Assembly (NCBI GenBank): GCA_030522415.1
Contig: CM060121.1
Span: forward strand, 16,470,142 to 16,534,141
Length of the DNA: 64,000 nucleotides
Source of the DNA: Channallabes apus
Lineage: Eukaryota; Chordata; Actinopteri; Siluriformes; Clariidae
Direction: 5' to 3'
Shown here: in pieces, positions 45,829 to 57,102 of the stretch
Numbering within the stretch: the first letter of the stretch is position 1
How the letters are laid out: the number at the start of each line of letters is the position of its first letter
Translations under genes and position numbers: made by a program
Notes under the pieces: generated by a model
The model's input: the letters and a program-made list of their open reading frames with translations, nothing else
The model's database searches: none
What the model was told of the DNA's origin: nothing

Positions 45829-47061
45829 TTAATATTTTAATTCTATTTTATTTTGTAGCTTAATGTCCATCTTAAATTTTTATTTTATTGTAAATTCTAC
45901 CCTTAAGTCATTTAAGCATTTCAGTGTGTATCGGACTGTGTAGCCTCGTGTATGTGATTGAATTTGAACTCAACATCTAACGGGGGAAGAGTGTATGGGT
46001 ATACAGTACAAGTGGCCAGCTGTGTGAGCCAGACTAACTATTTAGAGCTTATTTTTGTTGTTGTCGTTATTGATGATGATGGCTACATTTCCTTAAGCTA
46101 ATTAGCAGTTACTGAAGTCATTGATATTTGTACTCATTTCACCACTTATTATAGGTTAACAGGCATTGTAATTGAATTGACTATGGAAAGTTTTTCCAGT
46201 TAGAAGCAAGTCAAGATGACCAAAAATAGAAATTATTGGTGGATGGTCTGACCAAAGTATATCCACTAACCGTAAGCATAGTTGAACACTTCAAAGACAC
46301 ACAATCCATCTAATCTTCAAAAAAAATATAATAACTGCCAGATACTGAGCACAAAGCTGGAATTCTTCTTTGATAAGTCAGCACTTTAGAAATGCTCTGA
46401 CAGGACACTCGACTCAACTCGACTGAGATTCTTGTATCTCATCTCATTGACATACTTCAGAGGTTAAATGGACATGAATTATAAGCACACTCTAAATATT
46501 GTAGTTAGACGTCTAGCAGTTCTTATGGTCCAGCTGCTTTGCCTAATTTAAACCATGACTAATACTTTAAATAGATCAAAATAATATCTATTCAAACATA
46601 CTGCATTATAGTTATTTTTACGCTTCTAAGACTAGTTTCACACTATTAGCTCCATTTCCTAATATTCCAGCCAAGTTCCAAGTGACTAATGAGAATAAGA
46701 TTAAAACAGTTACCGTAATATGTTATCTAATGTTCACTAAATCCACAGCACTGGCCTCACATTTGGCAGCACAGTAGTAGAGTGAGCCAATAGTGAGCTG
46801 GCTGCTGTAATCTCTGCTCACAGTCAGCAGTTGTTTAATTAATGTTTTTATTTATTTTTTTTATTATTATTTTTTTTTTACAGTGAAATGGTTCTGTAAG
46901 ACAGTAGTAGTTGGTCAGAAGGAGTAGACAGTGCATCCATACATACAGATTGAGGTAAAAGGACCATCCTATAAGTTCCAGATAAGACAAAATGATGAGT
47001 AGAGCCACAATTAATATGCAATGCTTAGATACATCTTGCTTATGAAAATTCACATTCAGTC
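45829..47061. other. Unassigned sequence
   Basis: No gene or known repeat recognised; a T-rich tract lies at about 46850-46880. Confidence 0.4.
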
Positions 47062-47460
47062 CTTCACTCACTCCTACTCTATACCACTTATCCTGTAAAG
47101 GGTTGCAGGAAGCCTGGAGTCTATCCCAGGGGACTCAAAGCACTAGGCGCTAGAAAGGGTGCCAGTCCATCGCAGGGCACAAGCACAAACACATACACAC
47201 ACGCACACATTATGGACGGACCATCTGATCAGCTACAAGTTTTTTACACCGGATGCCCCACTCACACGCTATGGGTAATTTGGGGGAAAAAAACAATTAG
47301 CCTAATCTGCAAGTCTTTGGACTGTGAGAGGAGCCAATAGTACCCAGAGGAAACCTACAGGGAGAACATGAAAACTCCAAGTACATACCCAAGGCGCGAC
47401 TTGACCCCTCAAACCATCAAACGAGGCAACAGCGCTAACCACTATGCCACTGTACCACCA
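47062..47460 (-). mobile_element. tRNA-derived SINE, reversed
   Basis: In minus orientation it has the same order as the SINE at 20510: promoter end (complement of GCGCTAACCACTATGCCACT), body (complement of CTTTGGACTGTGAGAGGAGC), then the tail (complement of ACCACTTATCCTGTAAAGGG). Moderately diverged with a small insertion in the middle. Confidence 0.82.
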
Positions 47461-47689
47461 AAAACACATTCATTCACAGCTAATTTCAGGGAGTGTGGTG
47501 ACAGGTGTGTGATATTCTGATTTATTTCCATTATATTAATGATAAAAAAAAGTTAAAAACACTGATACTGTGTAAACTTTTTCATTTAAAAGTAAGTCCA
47601 TTTGCCTAAATGTAAGTCATTTAAAACGTATACAAGGTGTCTCAAAAGTCAAGATCAAATAGAACCTGACCCTTTGGGGGCAGGTCATA

Positions 47690-48604
47690 TACATTTACAT
47701 TTACATTTAGGCATTTGGCAGACGCTCTTATCCAGAGCGACTTACAAAAAGTGCTTTAAAGTTTACATCACTGGATACATACTTACACTGGGTTAACTAG
47801 GTTAATAACTAAGTCCCATTAGTCCAACACAATTGGGAAGAGGGATTTTTTTTTTTTGTAGTCCAAGTACTGGAGATACAGATGCACCTTGAGTCGTCGT
47901 TTAAAGATAGTCAAAGTCTCTGCTGTACGGACATCTAGAGGAAGTTCGTTCCACCACCTAGGTGCCAGAACAGAAAAGAGCCTGGATGAATGCCGCCCTT
48001 GATCCCTGAGAGATGGTGGGATGAGGCGAGCAGTGCTGGAGGATCGGAGGGAACGTGGTCAGTGCGTGGTGTGATTAGAGCAGAGAGGTAAGTGGATGCA
48101 GAGCCATTTTTAGCTTTGTAGGCAAGCATCAGCGTTTTGAATTTGATGTGGGCAGCTACAGGAAGCCAGTGCAGGGATCGGAGGAGTGGGGTGGTGTGGG
48201 AGAACTTGGGGAGGTTAAAAACGAGACGTGCTGCTGCATTCTGGATCAGTTGCAGAGGACGAATCGTGGACAGAGGCAGACCTGCAAGGAGTGAGTTGCA
48301 GTAGTCCAGTCTTGAAATAACAAGGGACTGAACAAGCACCTGAGTAGCCTGTGAAGAAAGAAATGGGCGAATTCTTCTGATATTGTAAAGAAGAAATCTA
48401 CAAGAGCGAGTAAGGTTAGCGATGTGTGGGGAAAATGACAGATGATTGTCCACGGTTACCCCAAGATTGCGGGCAGTGGCTGAAGGAGTGATTTGGTTGT
48501 TGTCCAGGGATATCACAAGGTTTTGACCTGGGGATGAGTCACAAGGGATGAACAACAGTTCAGTTTTACTCAGATTGAGCTTTAGCTGATGTACAGCCAT
48601 CCAG
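47690..48604 (-). mobile_element. L2-clade LINE copy C, 3' segment
   Basis: A minus-strand LINE of a second L2 family. Its 3' end is a TTTACA hexamer run followed by TTTAGGCATTTGGCAGACGC and CTTATCCAGAGCGACTTACA. The copy is interrupted at CAG (48602-48604) by a Harbinger derivative and resumes at 50055. Confidence 0.88.
47935..48600 (-). pseudogene. L2 RT C-terminal region (copy C)
   Basis: A 221-codon minus-strand frame covers the end of the polymerase domain and thumb: LNLSKTELLFIP, ATARNLGVTVDNHLSFSPHI, SRLDYCNSLLAGLPLSTIRP, NAAARLVFNLPKFSHTTPLL and LHWLPVAAHIKFKTL. The last residues drift out of frame near 48000. It is clearly related to, but distinct from, copies A and B. Confidence 0.9.
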
Positions 48605-49261
48605 GGGTACGTTTCCCAAAAGCATCGTTAGCCAACCATGGTCGCAAATTCCGTCGTTACCAACATAGTTCAACAACTAGGTGTTTCCCGAAACCATAGT
48701 TCAAACGAAAATTCGCAAACAGCGTCGCAAACTTACGTGGTTGGAACTACAGCCTTCGACCTGTGGTTAGAAGCAGAGTTCCTTGCCGTGGCTGGGTGTG
48801 TTCTATTCACAGTTAACGACCCTACGCCCTATTCGTTTCTACAAAAAAATTCCAACCACTTTGAGCGATTTGGAAAACTTAATGTTTTGGTGCTCAGATA
48901 TTAGGTTATTAATTTTTCGGTTATTTTTATTACAAATTCACTTTAAACGATATAACAGCAGTACCATCGCAATTATTCTCCCTTCGAAGTGCCCTACAGA
49001 AGCATTATTTATGCCGGTTGGAACACAGCCTTGGTTTCGTTTGTGCGAAGAAAAGGTGAGTTTTTAACTGAGTATCTTTAAACATACCCAAAGAGAAATG
49101 TCTCAACAATATTTGTAGTATTATGTTAGAGGTTTTCACTTATAATGAATGTTATCTGAATGTTATACAGTGCACAAAGTGTTAAGCACTAAGAAATTGT
49201 AAAATTTATGCACTACCATAGTGTAAGCCTATTTAAAATATTACTCAATATATATTCAATG

Positions 49262-49372
49262 AATGTACCCAAATAAATCAACAAACTGGGGTTTGGGCAC
49301 TGGCTGGGAATCAAACCTGGGCCGTCCACACGGTAAGCAGAACAGCTACCGCTGAGCCACCAGTTGGTCACA
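49262..49372 (-). mobile_element. tRNA-like SINE inside the Harbinger element
   Basis: The minus strand reads GGTGGCTCAGCGGTAGC (A box) and CAGGTTTGATTCCCAG (B box). It does not fold into a full tRNA: the T-stem halves do not pair. It cuts the Myb-like frame right after KWRDFAG. Confidence 0.65.
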
Positions 49373-49552
49373 CCTGCAAAGTCCCTCCACTTGTTTCTGA
49401 CTTCCTCTGGGCTTCTCTCATACCCATTCCCAGAAGCATAAATTTTTTGTGCGATTTCATTCCAATTTTTTGTCCGAATTTGTAACTGCAAGCTCTTTTT
49501 TTTTAGTAAATTGTGGTTTTCGTGTCATTTTTTTCACGTCAACTCTCATTAA
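49373..49552 (-). pseudogene. Harbinger Myb/SANT-like DNA-binding protein remnant
   Basis: Minus-strand frames give MTRKPQFTKKKELAV and, after a deletion and frameshift, NWNEIAQKIYASGNGYERSP followed by EEVRNKWRDFAG. This is the trihelix/Myb-SANT pattern with spaced tryptophans and the KWRD signature of the accessory DNA-binding protein that Harbinger elements encode beside the nuclease. The central helix is missing and the 3' end is replaced by a SINE, so it is not functional. Confidence 0.72.
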
Positions 49553-50054
49553 ACCATGGCTGTATGTAAAGGGACCTATATAGGAAATAATATTGAGCAA
49601 AATGGGTAACAGGTGTTCACAACACAATCCCAGCGTTTTCAAAACCCATCATTTCTTTTTATTTTAATTGTACTGCTGTATCAATACCAAATAAAAAATG
49701 AGTTCAAATGAAATATTGAAAAATGAAAAATGTTGCGTTTGTGACATTATTACACCACTTCTACGTTACGTCACTGCGAAAGCGCATTGAATGCGAGCCG
49801 AAGAGAGAGAGAGAAAAAAGAAACATACTATACAGTAGGGGGCGATATGTGCCTATGGCACTACTCCGCCATTGTATCGAAGAAGAAGAAGAAGAAGAAC
49901 GACGGTTCAAACCAACAAAGTTCTAACCATGGAAGTGCGACACAGGTGCTATGGTTTTGGGAAACACTTGTGACTAGTTAGTTATTTTCTTCAACGTTGC
50001 ATCGTACTATGGTGGTTAAGCAAAGAGCTACATAGTTGTACGGGAAACGCACCC

Positions 50055-50800
50055 CAGGATGAGATGTCTGCCAGACATGCTGAGATCCGAGTGGAAACCT
50101 GAGTGTCAGAGGGAGGAAAGGAGAGAGTAAGTTGGGTGTCATCTGCATAACAATGGTATGAAAATCCATGCGATGATATGACTTTACCAAGAGACCGGGT
50201 ATAGAGGGAGAACAGAAGAGGACCAAGTACTGAGCCCTGTGGGACACCAGTAGAGAGTCTACGTGGGGCAGACGTAGATCCCCTCCATGTTACCTCATAT
50301 GACCTATCTTCTAGGTAAGAAGCAAACCATTGCCACGCTGTTCCACAAATTCCAAGGCTTGTAAGAATAGATAATAGAATCTTGTGGTTCACTGTGTCAA
50401 ATGCAGCTGACAGATTGGTTGGGATCATTAAGGTTGTTCTGTGAGAGATAAAGAGACATTTGGTTATAAACAGTTCTTTCAAGAATTTTGGAAATAAAAG
50501 AGAGAAGTGATACCGGGCGATAGTTGTTAACTTCTGATGGGTCCAGGCAGGGTTTCTTGAGGATGGGAATAACCCTTGCCTTCTTAAAAGCAGCAGGAAC
50601 ATGACCAGATGATATGGAATGGTTGATGATGGTTGTGGTGAAGGGAAGGAGGTCTTGTGAGATTGTCTGGAGCATTGTGGAGGGGATTGGGTCTAATGAA
50701 CAGGTGGTGGGGTTAGATGACGAGATGATCTGCTGAATCTCATCAGATGACAAGTTGGAGAAGTCTGCTAAAGGAGGGAAGGGAAGGTCTTGAGGTTCTG
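50055..50800 (-). pseudogene. L2 reverse transcriptase N-terminal half (copy C)
   Basis: Minus-strand frames from about 50753 down give [54 protein letters not shown], then [34 protein letters not shown] and the catalytic box [13 protein letters not shown]. At least two frameshifts separate the pieces. The LINE is 5'-truncated near 50800, before any endonuclease sequence. Confidence 0.9.
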
Positions 50801-51107
50801 CTTTTTTTTTTACAATTTTAATGTATGGAATATGACTTTTGTGATACTGTACCTGTATGTTTCAAACAGATAAATACAAACTACATTTAAAAAAACAACC
50901 CAAAAAAAGTAACAAAATAAAAATAAATCAGAACCCAAAAGGCTGTGGAAAGCTTACATGATCATAATTGGAACCAGATTTACTGGCCAAGTATGTTAAG
51001 ACACACTAGTAACCTGTTTCTGGCTGTTGGTGACTATCAAAAAACACAGACAATCTGCATAATGTTTCTAAAAAAAAATACCCAATACATAGGAAATAAA
51101 CAATATA
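50801..51107. other. Unassigned sequence
   Basis: A-rich spacer between L2 copy C and Tc1 copy B; nothing recognised. Confidence 0.4.
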
Positions 51108-52724
51108 CAGTGGTGTGAAAAAATATTTGCCCCCCTCCTGATTTATTCTTTTGCATGTTTGTCACACAAAATGTTTCTGATCATCAAACACATTTAACTA
51201 TTAGTCAAATATAACACAAGTAAACACAAAATGCAGTTTTTAAATGAGGGGTTTTATTATTTACGGAGAAAAAAAATCCAAACCTACATGGCCCTGTGTG
51301 AAAAAGTCATTGCCCCCTGAACCTAATAACTGGTTGGGCCACCCTTAGCAGCAATAACTGCAATCAAGCGTTTGCGATAACTTGCAACGAGTCTTTTACA
51401 GCGCTCTGGAGGAATTTTGGCCCACTCATCTTTGCAGAATTGTTGTAGTTCAGCTTTATTTTAGGGTTTTCTAGCATGAACCGCCTTTTTAAGGTCATGC
51501 CACAACATCTCAATAGGATTCAGGTCAGGACTTTGACTAGGCCACTCCAAAGTCTTCATTTTGTTTTGCTTCAGCCATTCAGAGGTGGATTTGCTGGTGT
51601 GTTTTGGGTCATTGTCCTGCTGCAGCACCCAAGATCGCTTCAGCTTGAGTTGACGAACAGATGGCCGGACATTCTCCTTCAGGATTTTTTGGTAGACAGT
51701 AGAATTCATGGTTCCATCTATCACAGCAAGCCTTCCAGGTCCTGAAGCAGCAAAACAACCCCAGACCATCACACTACCACCACCATATTTTACTGTTGGT
51801 ATGATGTTCTTTTTCTGAAATGCTGTGTTACTTTTGCACCAGATGTAGTGGGACACGCACCTTTCAAAAAGTTCAACTTTTGTCTCGTCGGTCCACAAGG
51901 TATTTTCCCAAAAGTCTTGGCAATCATTGAGATGTTTTTTAGCAAAATTGAGACGAGCCTTAATGTTCTTTTTGCTTAAAAGTGGTTTGCGCCTTGGAAC
52001 TCTGCAATGCAGGCCGTTTTTGCCCAGTCTCTTTCTTATGGTGGAGTCGTGAACACTGACCTTAACTGAGGAAAGTGAGGCCTACAGTTCTTTAGATGTT
52101 GTCCTGGGGTCTTTTGTGGCCTCTCGGATGAGTTGTCTCTGCGCTCTTGGGGTAATTTTGGTCGGCCGGCCACTCCTGGGAAGGTTCACCACTGTTCCAT
52201 GTTTTTGCCATTTGTGGATAATGGCTCTCACTGTGGTTCGCTGGAGTCCCAAAGCTTTAGAAATGGCTTTATAACCTTTAGCAGACTGATAGATCTCAAT
52301 TACTTTTGTTCTCATTTGTTCCTGAATTTCTTTGGATCTTGGCATGATGTCTAGCTTTTGAGGTGCTTTTGGTCTACTTCTCTGTGTCAGGTAGCTCCTA
52401 TTTAAGTGATTTCTTGATTGAAACAGGTGTGGCAGTAATCAGGCCTGGGGGTGACTACAGAAATTGAACTCAGGTGTGATAAACCACAGTTAAGTTATTT
52501 TTTAACAAGGGGGGCAATCACTTTTTCACAAAGGGCCATGTAGATTTGGAGTTTTTTTTCCTCCTTAATAACGTAAACCTTCATTTAAAAACTGCATTTT
52601 GTGTTCAATTATGCTATCTTTGACTAATAGTTAACGGTTTTTGATGAGCAGAAACATTTAAGTGTGACAAACATGCAAAAGAATAAGAAATCAGGAAGGG
52701 GGCAAATAGTTTTTCATACCACTG
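51108..52724 (-). mobile_element. Tc1/mariner transposon, copy B
   Basis: Full-length inverted sister of copy A (1900-3517). Same ends (CAGTGGTGTGAAAAAATATT on the left, TTTTTCATACCACTG on the right), TA at 51106-51107 and 52725-52726, and the same long inverted repeats of about 215 bp (51108-51320 and 52508-52724). The transposase lies on the minus strand. Confidence 0.93.
51323..52345 (-). pseudogene. Tc1 transposase, two nonsense mutations (copy B)
   Basis: From ATG 52345 a single frame runs 340 codons to TAG at 51323-51325. It is interrupted only by TAG at 52082-52084 (Gln in copy A) and TAA at 51461-51463 in the C-terminal tail. Domains are as in copy A: double helix-turn-helix with a GRPTK hook, then D of WTDET, D of QQDNDPKHT and E of SPDLNPIEMLW. 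The catalytic triad codons are intact. Copy A and copy B share neither stop, so they decayed independently. Confidence 0.93.
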
Positions 52725-52726
52725 TA

Positions 52727-53439
52727 TAAGCACAATAAAGATTTAATAAAGGTGTGTTGTATACATTTTTAGAGCATGCTCTTGATTAAAGATTGGAAAA
52801 CTAGATCAATTCCACACTGATGAGTTTTTATATTATATCACTAGAGCTGAACCAAGGTCGAAGTTTATTGGTCCTCTCCTGCAGTCTAAGCCCACAAAAA
52901 AATGTATTGTAGTAGATTACTTTACCATGTATTTACAACCATGTAATAAACTAATGGGGGCTTTTAGCATACTGGCTTCTCTAATGTTCACATTAGCCTG
53001 GGGAGACATGACATAATTAGTTTAGCTTGCCCAGTCAGCTAACATGAGCAGTTGTATACATCTAGTTTATTGCACATAGCAAATTAAAATATAGTTGAGA
53101 TAATAAAATATAATAGGTTTGCTAAACCAGACTATATGTTTGTTCTTTTTTCTAAGTGCTGCATGTAGAGTCTGTCTTTTAATTACCAGTTGAGTTTTTA
53201 TATTATTTTCTGCAATTTCCTGCATGATCATAATAAAGTATGTTGTAAAACAAAATGTAATTTTTAGACCATTTTATTAAAACACTTCCCTACAATTATC
53301 AATACAATTATTTTCTTATATCTAATGTAGCAGCAGCACAATGAATAAATTCATTCCGATCAAGCATAATAGTTAATGTTCATATCAAACAACAGAGAAA
53401 GGAAAACATTATCTTAGTTACTTTGACACTGGATTGCTG
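52727..53439. other. Unassigned AT-rich sequence
   Basis: No gene or repeat recognised. Confidence 0.4.
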
Positions 53440-53572
53440 GATTGACTCAAAACCTGACGCTTGAAGAGTGGCGAAACATTCCACATCTTTTTCCAACCTT
53501 TGACCGTATAGTTTGGGTGAGTGTTTACCCACTGTAGCCTCAGATCCTAATAAAGTGGTGGGTGAATGTAAA
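53440..53572 (+). mobile_element. Highly deleted DNA-transposon relic
   Basis: CTTGAAGAGTGGCGAAACAT and CCACTGTAGCCTCAGA, followed by TCCTAATAAAGTGGTGGGTG, resemble pieces of a widespread teleost TIR element joined by large deletions. No coding sequence. Confidence 0.4.
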
Positions 53573-53858
53573 TATTTTTCATGAAATCAGTTTGTGTTGG
53601 GACAAAAAAAAAAATCTAGGTTTTCCACTATTTTTTTAGGTAATCTAAAGACCTCGATTTGACCTTTAAGAAACATCACAATCTTTGAGAGTAATCAGAT
53701 TCAGAGAGTAAAATAATCTTGTCAGCTATCTGTGCAAAGCAACAGCTTTATCTTAATCTACGAGAATAGGAAGAGGAGAGAATGTTGTGTTTGATGCCTG
53801 CACTCTATCCACATTTTCAACTCATGCTCAAACAAATGTCCATCCTGTTGTTCATAAT

Positions 53859-54062
53859 TACATTTACATTTAGGCATTTGGCAGACGTTCTTATCCAGAG
53901 CGACTTACTTTTTTTTTTAAATCTAATTACACATCTGAGCAGTTGAGGGTTAAGGGCCTTGCTCAAGGGCCCAACAGTGGCAACTTAGTGGTTGTGGGGT
54001 TTGAACCTGGGATCTTCCGAACCGTAGTCCAATGCCTTAACCACTGAGCTACCCCTGGCCCC
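53859..54062 (-). mobile_element. tRNA-derived SINE with an L2-type tail
   Basis: In minus orientation the head has an A box TAGCTCAGTGG and a B box GGTTCAAACCC, followed by a body with CCACTGTTGGGCCCTTGAGC and a short A-rich linker. The tail (complement of TTTAGGCATTTGGCAGACGT and TCTTATCCAGAGCGACTTA) is the 3' end of L2 copy C at 47695-47747. The shared tail suggests that family's reverse transcriptase mobilised it. Confidence 0.85.
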
Positions 54063-56702
54063 ATTTAAACGCTAGTGAAGGGTCATCGCGAGTTTAGTCA
54101 ACCTTGCTGAGTTTTTGGTTGGATTTGTTTAAAGTGCATGACTTGGCATGATGAATTTCCAGTGAGGTTTGGATGAAGAAGGTCGGGTTGAAAACGTGTG
54201 TTCAGAATGAAGCATATTACCATTGGATACCAGCCAGATCCTGGATCAGTGTATGTGTGAAAATTGTGATGAATTGTAATAGTTTCCATTCTGTTGCATA
54301 AGGAATAAAATACAATGGAGTGGACATGTCTCAAACAATTACATTTTCTTACTTAATAAAGAATGACATATTCTTTTATATTTATGCTTTTCTGGTTATG
54401 CTTAATGCAGTGCGATATAGTAAGTTTAAAGTAATAAAACTATTTTACTGTAGTGACATTTTGATGCCAAAATTTGTTATACTCTTTTTTTTGCATCACT
54501 TTTCCGGGGGTGGTATAAATCATTCCTACTGAAAATGCTGAAATTTTTTAAAATGTATGATATCTAATACTGTATATACCATTTATACAAGCCTGGGATT
54601 TTATATGGAGACCATTCTTTGTAACTAATGTACATTTACTCAAGACATGTTATCTAAATGGAACAAAATTGAACTCAAATAAACTTAAATGAAATGGCAA
54701 GAATGTGTGTATAAAAGCCTAATTTATTATTTATTATCTACCATATTACTGCATTTTTTTCATAATCATGTTAAAATTCTTGAACTCTATCGGCAGTGAC
54801 ACTGCTACATGAAGTACAATGTTTTGTTATCATGTTGAATTAATTGTTTTCGACATTTTATCCACATAAAAATTTGGACAGACCACAGCTGGATTTAAGA
54901 ATGCTGTTTTGCTTCCAAGGGCTTTGACAGAAGACACACAAAGCTTTAATCACATTTGAAAAAGGTTAAAGCTAAGCATCTGTGTAAACAGACGGAACGG
55001 CAGAGTGTTGACGAAAACAAATAGATGACAAAGAAAGACAAACACCATCAGACAAACACATACAGTAAAAGCATAAAAATACACATATGCACACAGTGGT
55101 TTTCCTGTACACTAGAAATTCTGGTGCTATGTGAAAGTTGTACATGCTATATACAATCTAATTGTATGTTTCTTGGTCTACTAAGTTGTTTGCTATCACT
55201 AAACCCATCAGTTCATCTTTCAGCACCGTAATCATAAAGAGATACAACAGAGTACAGCTGCCTAACAAGGAGCATGCACTGTATAAATGGCTCCCACCAC
55301 CTTTTGACCAAATGTCCACGAGAAAGTCTGCTTTCTCTGCGTAATTGTATGAGATCATCTACAGAAACATATTCCAAGACTTTTGGCTAAAGGAAGAAGA
55401 GATTGCAATGTTATTCTAAACAAAATAAAGTGTTACAGATTACATTGCGATATATACTGTTCGGGTGAAACAATTACAATTAAATCTAAGTATTGCACCT
55501 GAGCAAATGTGAAACAAAACAATGTGAAGGTTATTAGTTAATAATTAAAGTCTTACTCAGCATTACAATTGTTCACTATTCTTAACAGTCTTTTTTTAAT
55601 GGAACAATATCTAGCTCATCTTTCTGGAATGTTCAAGTGTTTAGCCAAGCTGTATCGAAGGTAGGAATTACTGTCAATTTTCAAACCAAAATATTGATCA
55701 CTTAGAGTGTATTGATTAAATAAAAGGAAGTTAAATCTCAGGCTCTAGACCATGTAATGCAGCTGTTTCTAAAATAGAGGCATTTTTATTGATCATGCAA
55801 TACATTTTTTATTTGGTTAAAGTTCATAATGAGGTCACCCGAGAACCGTGCGTCCAATTCGCTGCTACTGCTGAAATACCACTCAATCCTACACAGTAAC
55901 TGTTGTAAAAATGTTAGAGTAACTGCGATTGTACAGGTACATTAAAAAAAAAGCTTTTTTTAAATCCTGCATTTTACGTTAACCCTAACCTTTCACAATG
56001 GCAATGTGTTTATCAAAGATCCAATAGAGCATCAACCATTTAATGCATCCTTTAAAGTTTACATACTTTATATCATAAATGCTTATTAATGCATCTTATT
56101 AATCACCTAGCTTTTGAAAAAAACCCATACAGGAACAATACCTCTATTATCATTAATAGGTCATTTTCAAAGGTTAAGTCTGTATTTGTTTTTGTGCATG
56201 GTGCACTTGGCCTTAAGAACCTCACATTCTTATGAGAAAAGTTAGTTTTATAATTGGAGCAAAATGCAGAAAAGAAACAAGTTATTTCCTGTAAATGAAC
56301 GGCGTTGTATGAGGGGTGACACATGTTCAAATAATTTGCTATAATATTTTTAGTTTTTTTTTTCTTATGCAGTCATTCTTCCATTTTCTAAGGTAACTGA
56401 AATGAGCTGTTTTTGGAGCTAAAATAAGAATTCAGTAGAAGTGTAAGTCCTCGACATCCGAACAGGCATCATTAATTTCCTTTACTGAAGAAAAGACAGT
56501 CAGAAAAGACTTGTGTTGTTTTTTTTAGATAAACACTATGTTACAGTTTGCACATTGTTGTACTCATTGTAGGTCGGTCTCCTTATGTTTATCAAAAAAA
56601 CAAAGACTATTTACTAAAATGATGAAAATGTCCTTTTATAGTAAAGAGTCTGTGTAAACTGCAAGATAACACTGACTTTAAACATTTGCAATTCAAGCAG
56701 TG

Positions 56703-56705
<3 letters not shown>
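54063..56705. other. Unassigned AT-rich sequence
   Basis: No gene or recognised repeat. Several 60-80 codon frames here lack any family features. Confidence 0.45.

Positions 56706-56739
<34 letters not shown>
56706..56739. repeat. (AG)n microsatellite
   Basis: About 17 uninterrupted AG units. Confidence 0.95.
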
Positions 56740-56741
<2 letters not shown>

Positions 56742-56794
56742 ATGACTGTAATTATATAATTAATTAGTAGTTAATGAATGTGATTTCACTCCTA

Positions 56795-57102
56795 CTCACT
56801 CACTCACTCATCGTTGTCACCGCTTTATCCTGTCGGCAGTGTCACCCTGGACAGGGTGCCGATCCATCGGCACACTCACACACTCACACACACATGCACA
56901 CACTATGGGCAATTCGGAAATGCCAATTAAACCAATCTGCGTTTCTTTGGACTGTGGGAGGAAACTGGAGTACCCGAAGGAAACACACCAAGCACGAGGA
57001 GAACATGCAAACTCCATGCACAAGAAGGCGGGAATCGAACCTGGCCGGGAATCAAACCCGGACCCTCGAGGTGCAAGGCAACAGCGCTCACCACTAAACC
57101 AA
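56795..57102 (-). mobile_element. tRNA-derived SINE, reversed
   Basis: Same family as 20510. On the minus strand the promoter end is the complement of ACAGCGCTCACCACTAAACC, with a B box complementary to GGGAATCAAACCCGGACC. The body includes the complement of TTTCTTTGGACTGTGGGAGG and the end that of GCTTTATCCTGTCGGCAGTG, preceded by an ACTC repeat tail. The 107-, 89- and 68-codon frames over it are artefacts of this repeat. Confidence 0.87.

Larger units (their letters stand above)
48605..50054 (-). mobile_element. PIF/Harbinger-type element, non-autonomous
   Basis: The ends are GGGTACGTTTCCC and the inverted GGGAAACGCACCC, with CAG duplicated at 48602-48604 and 50055-50057. L2 copy C is continuous when the element is removed. 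A 3-bp CWG-type duplication and a Myb/SANT-like gene remnant fit Harbinger. No DDE nuclease gene is present. The interior carries a SINE (49262-49372) and a short (GAA)n run near 49880. Confidence 0.8.

Noticed and set aside
49270..49372. Possible tRNA gene on the minus strand
   Set aside because: A and B boxes are present, but the T-stem halves do not pair and the 3' end runs into non-tRNA sequence. A tRNA-derived SINE explains it better.
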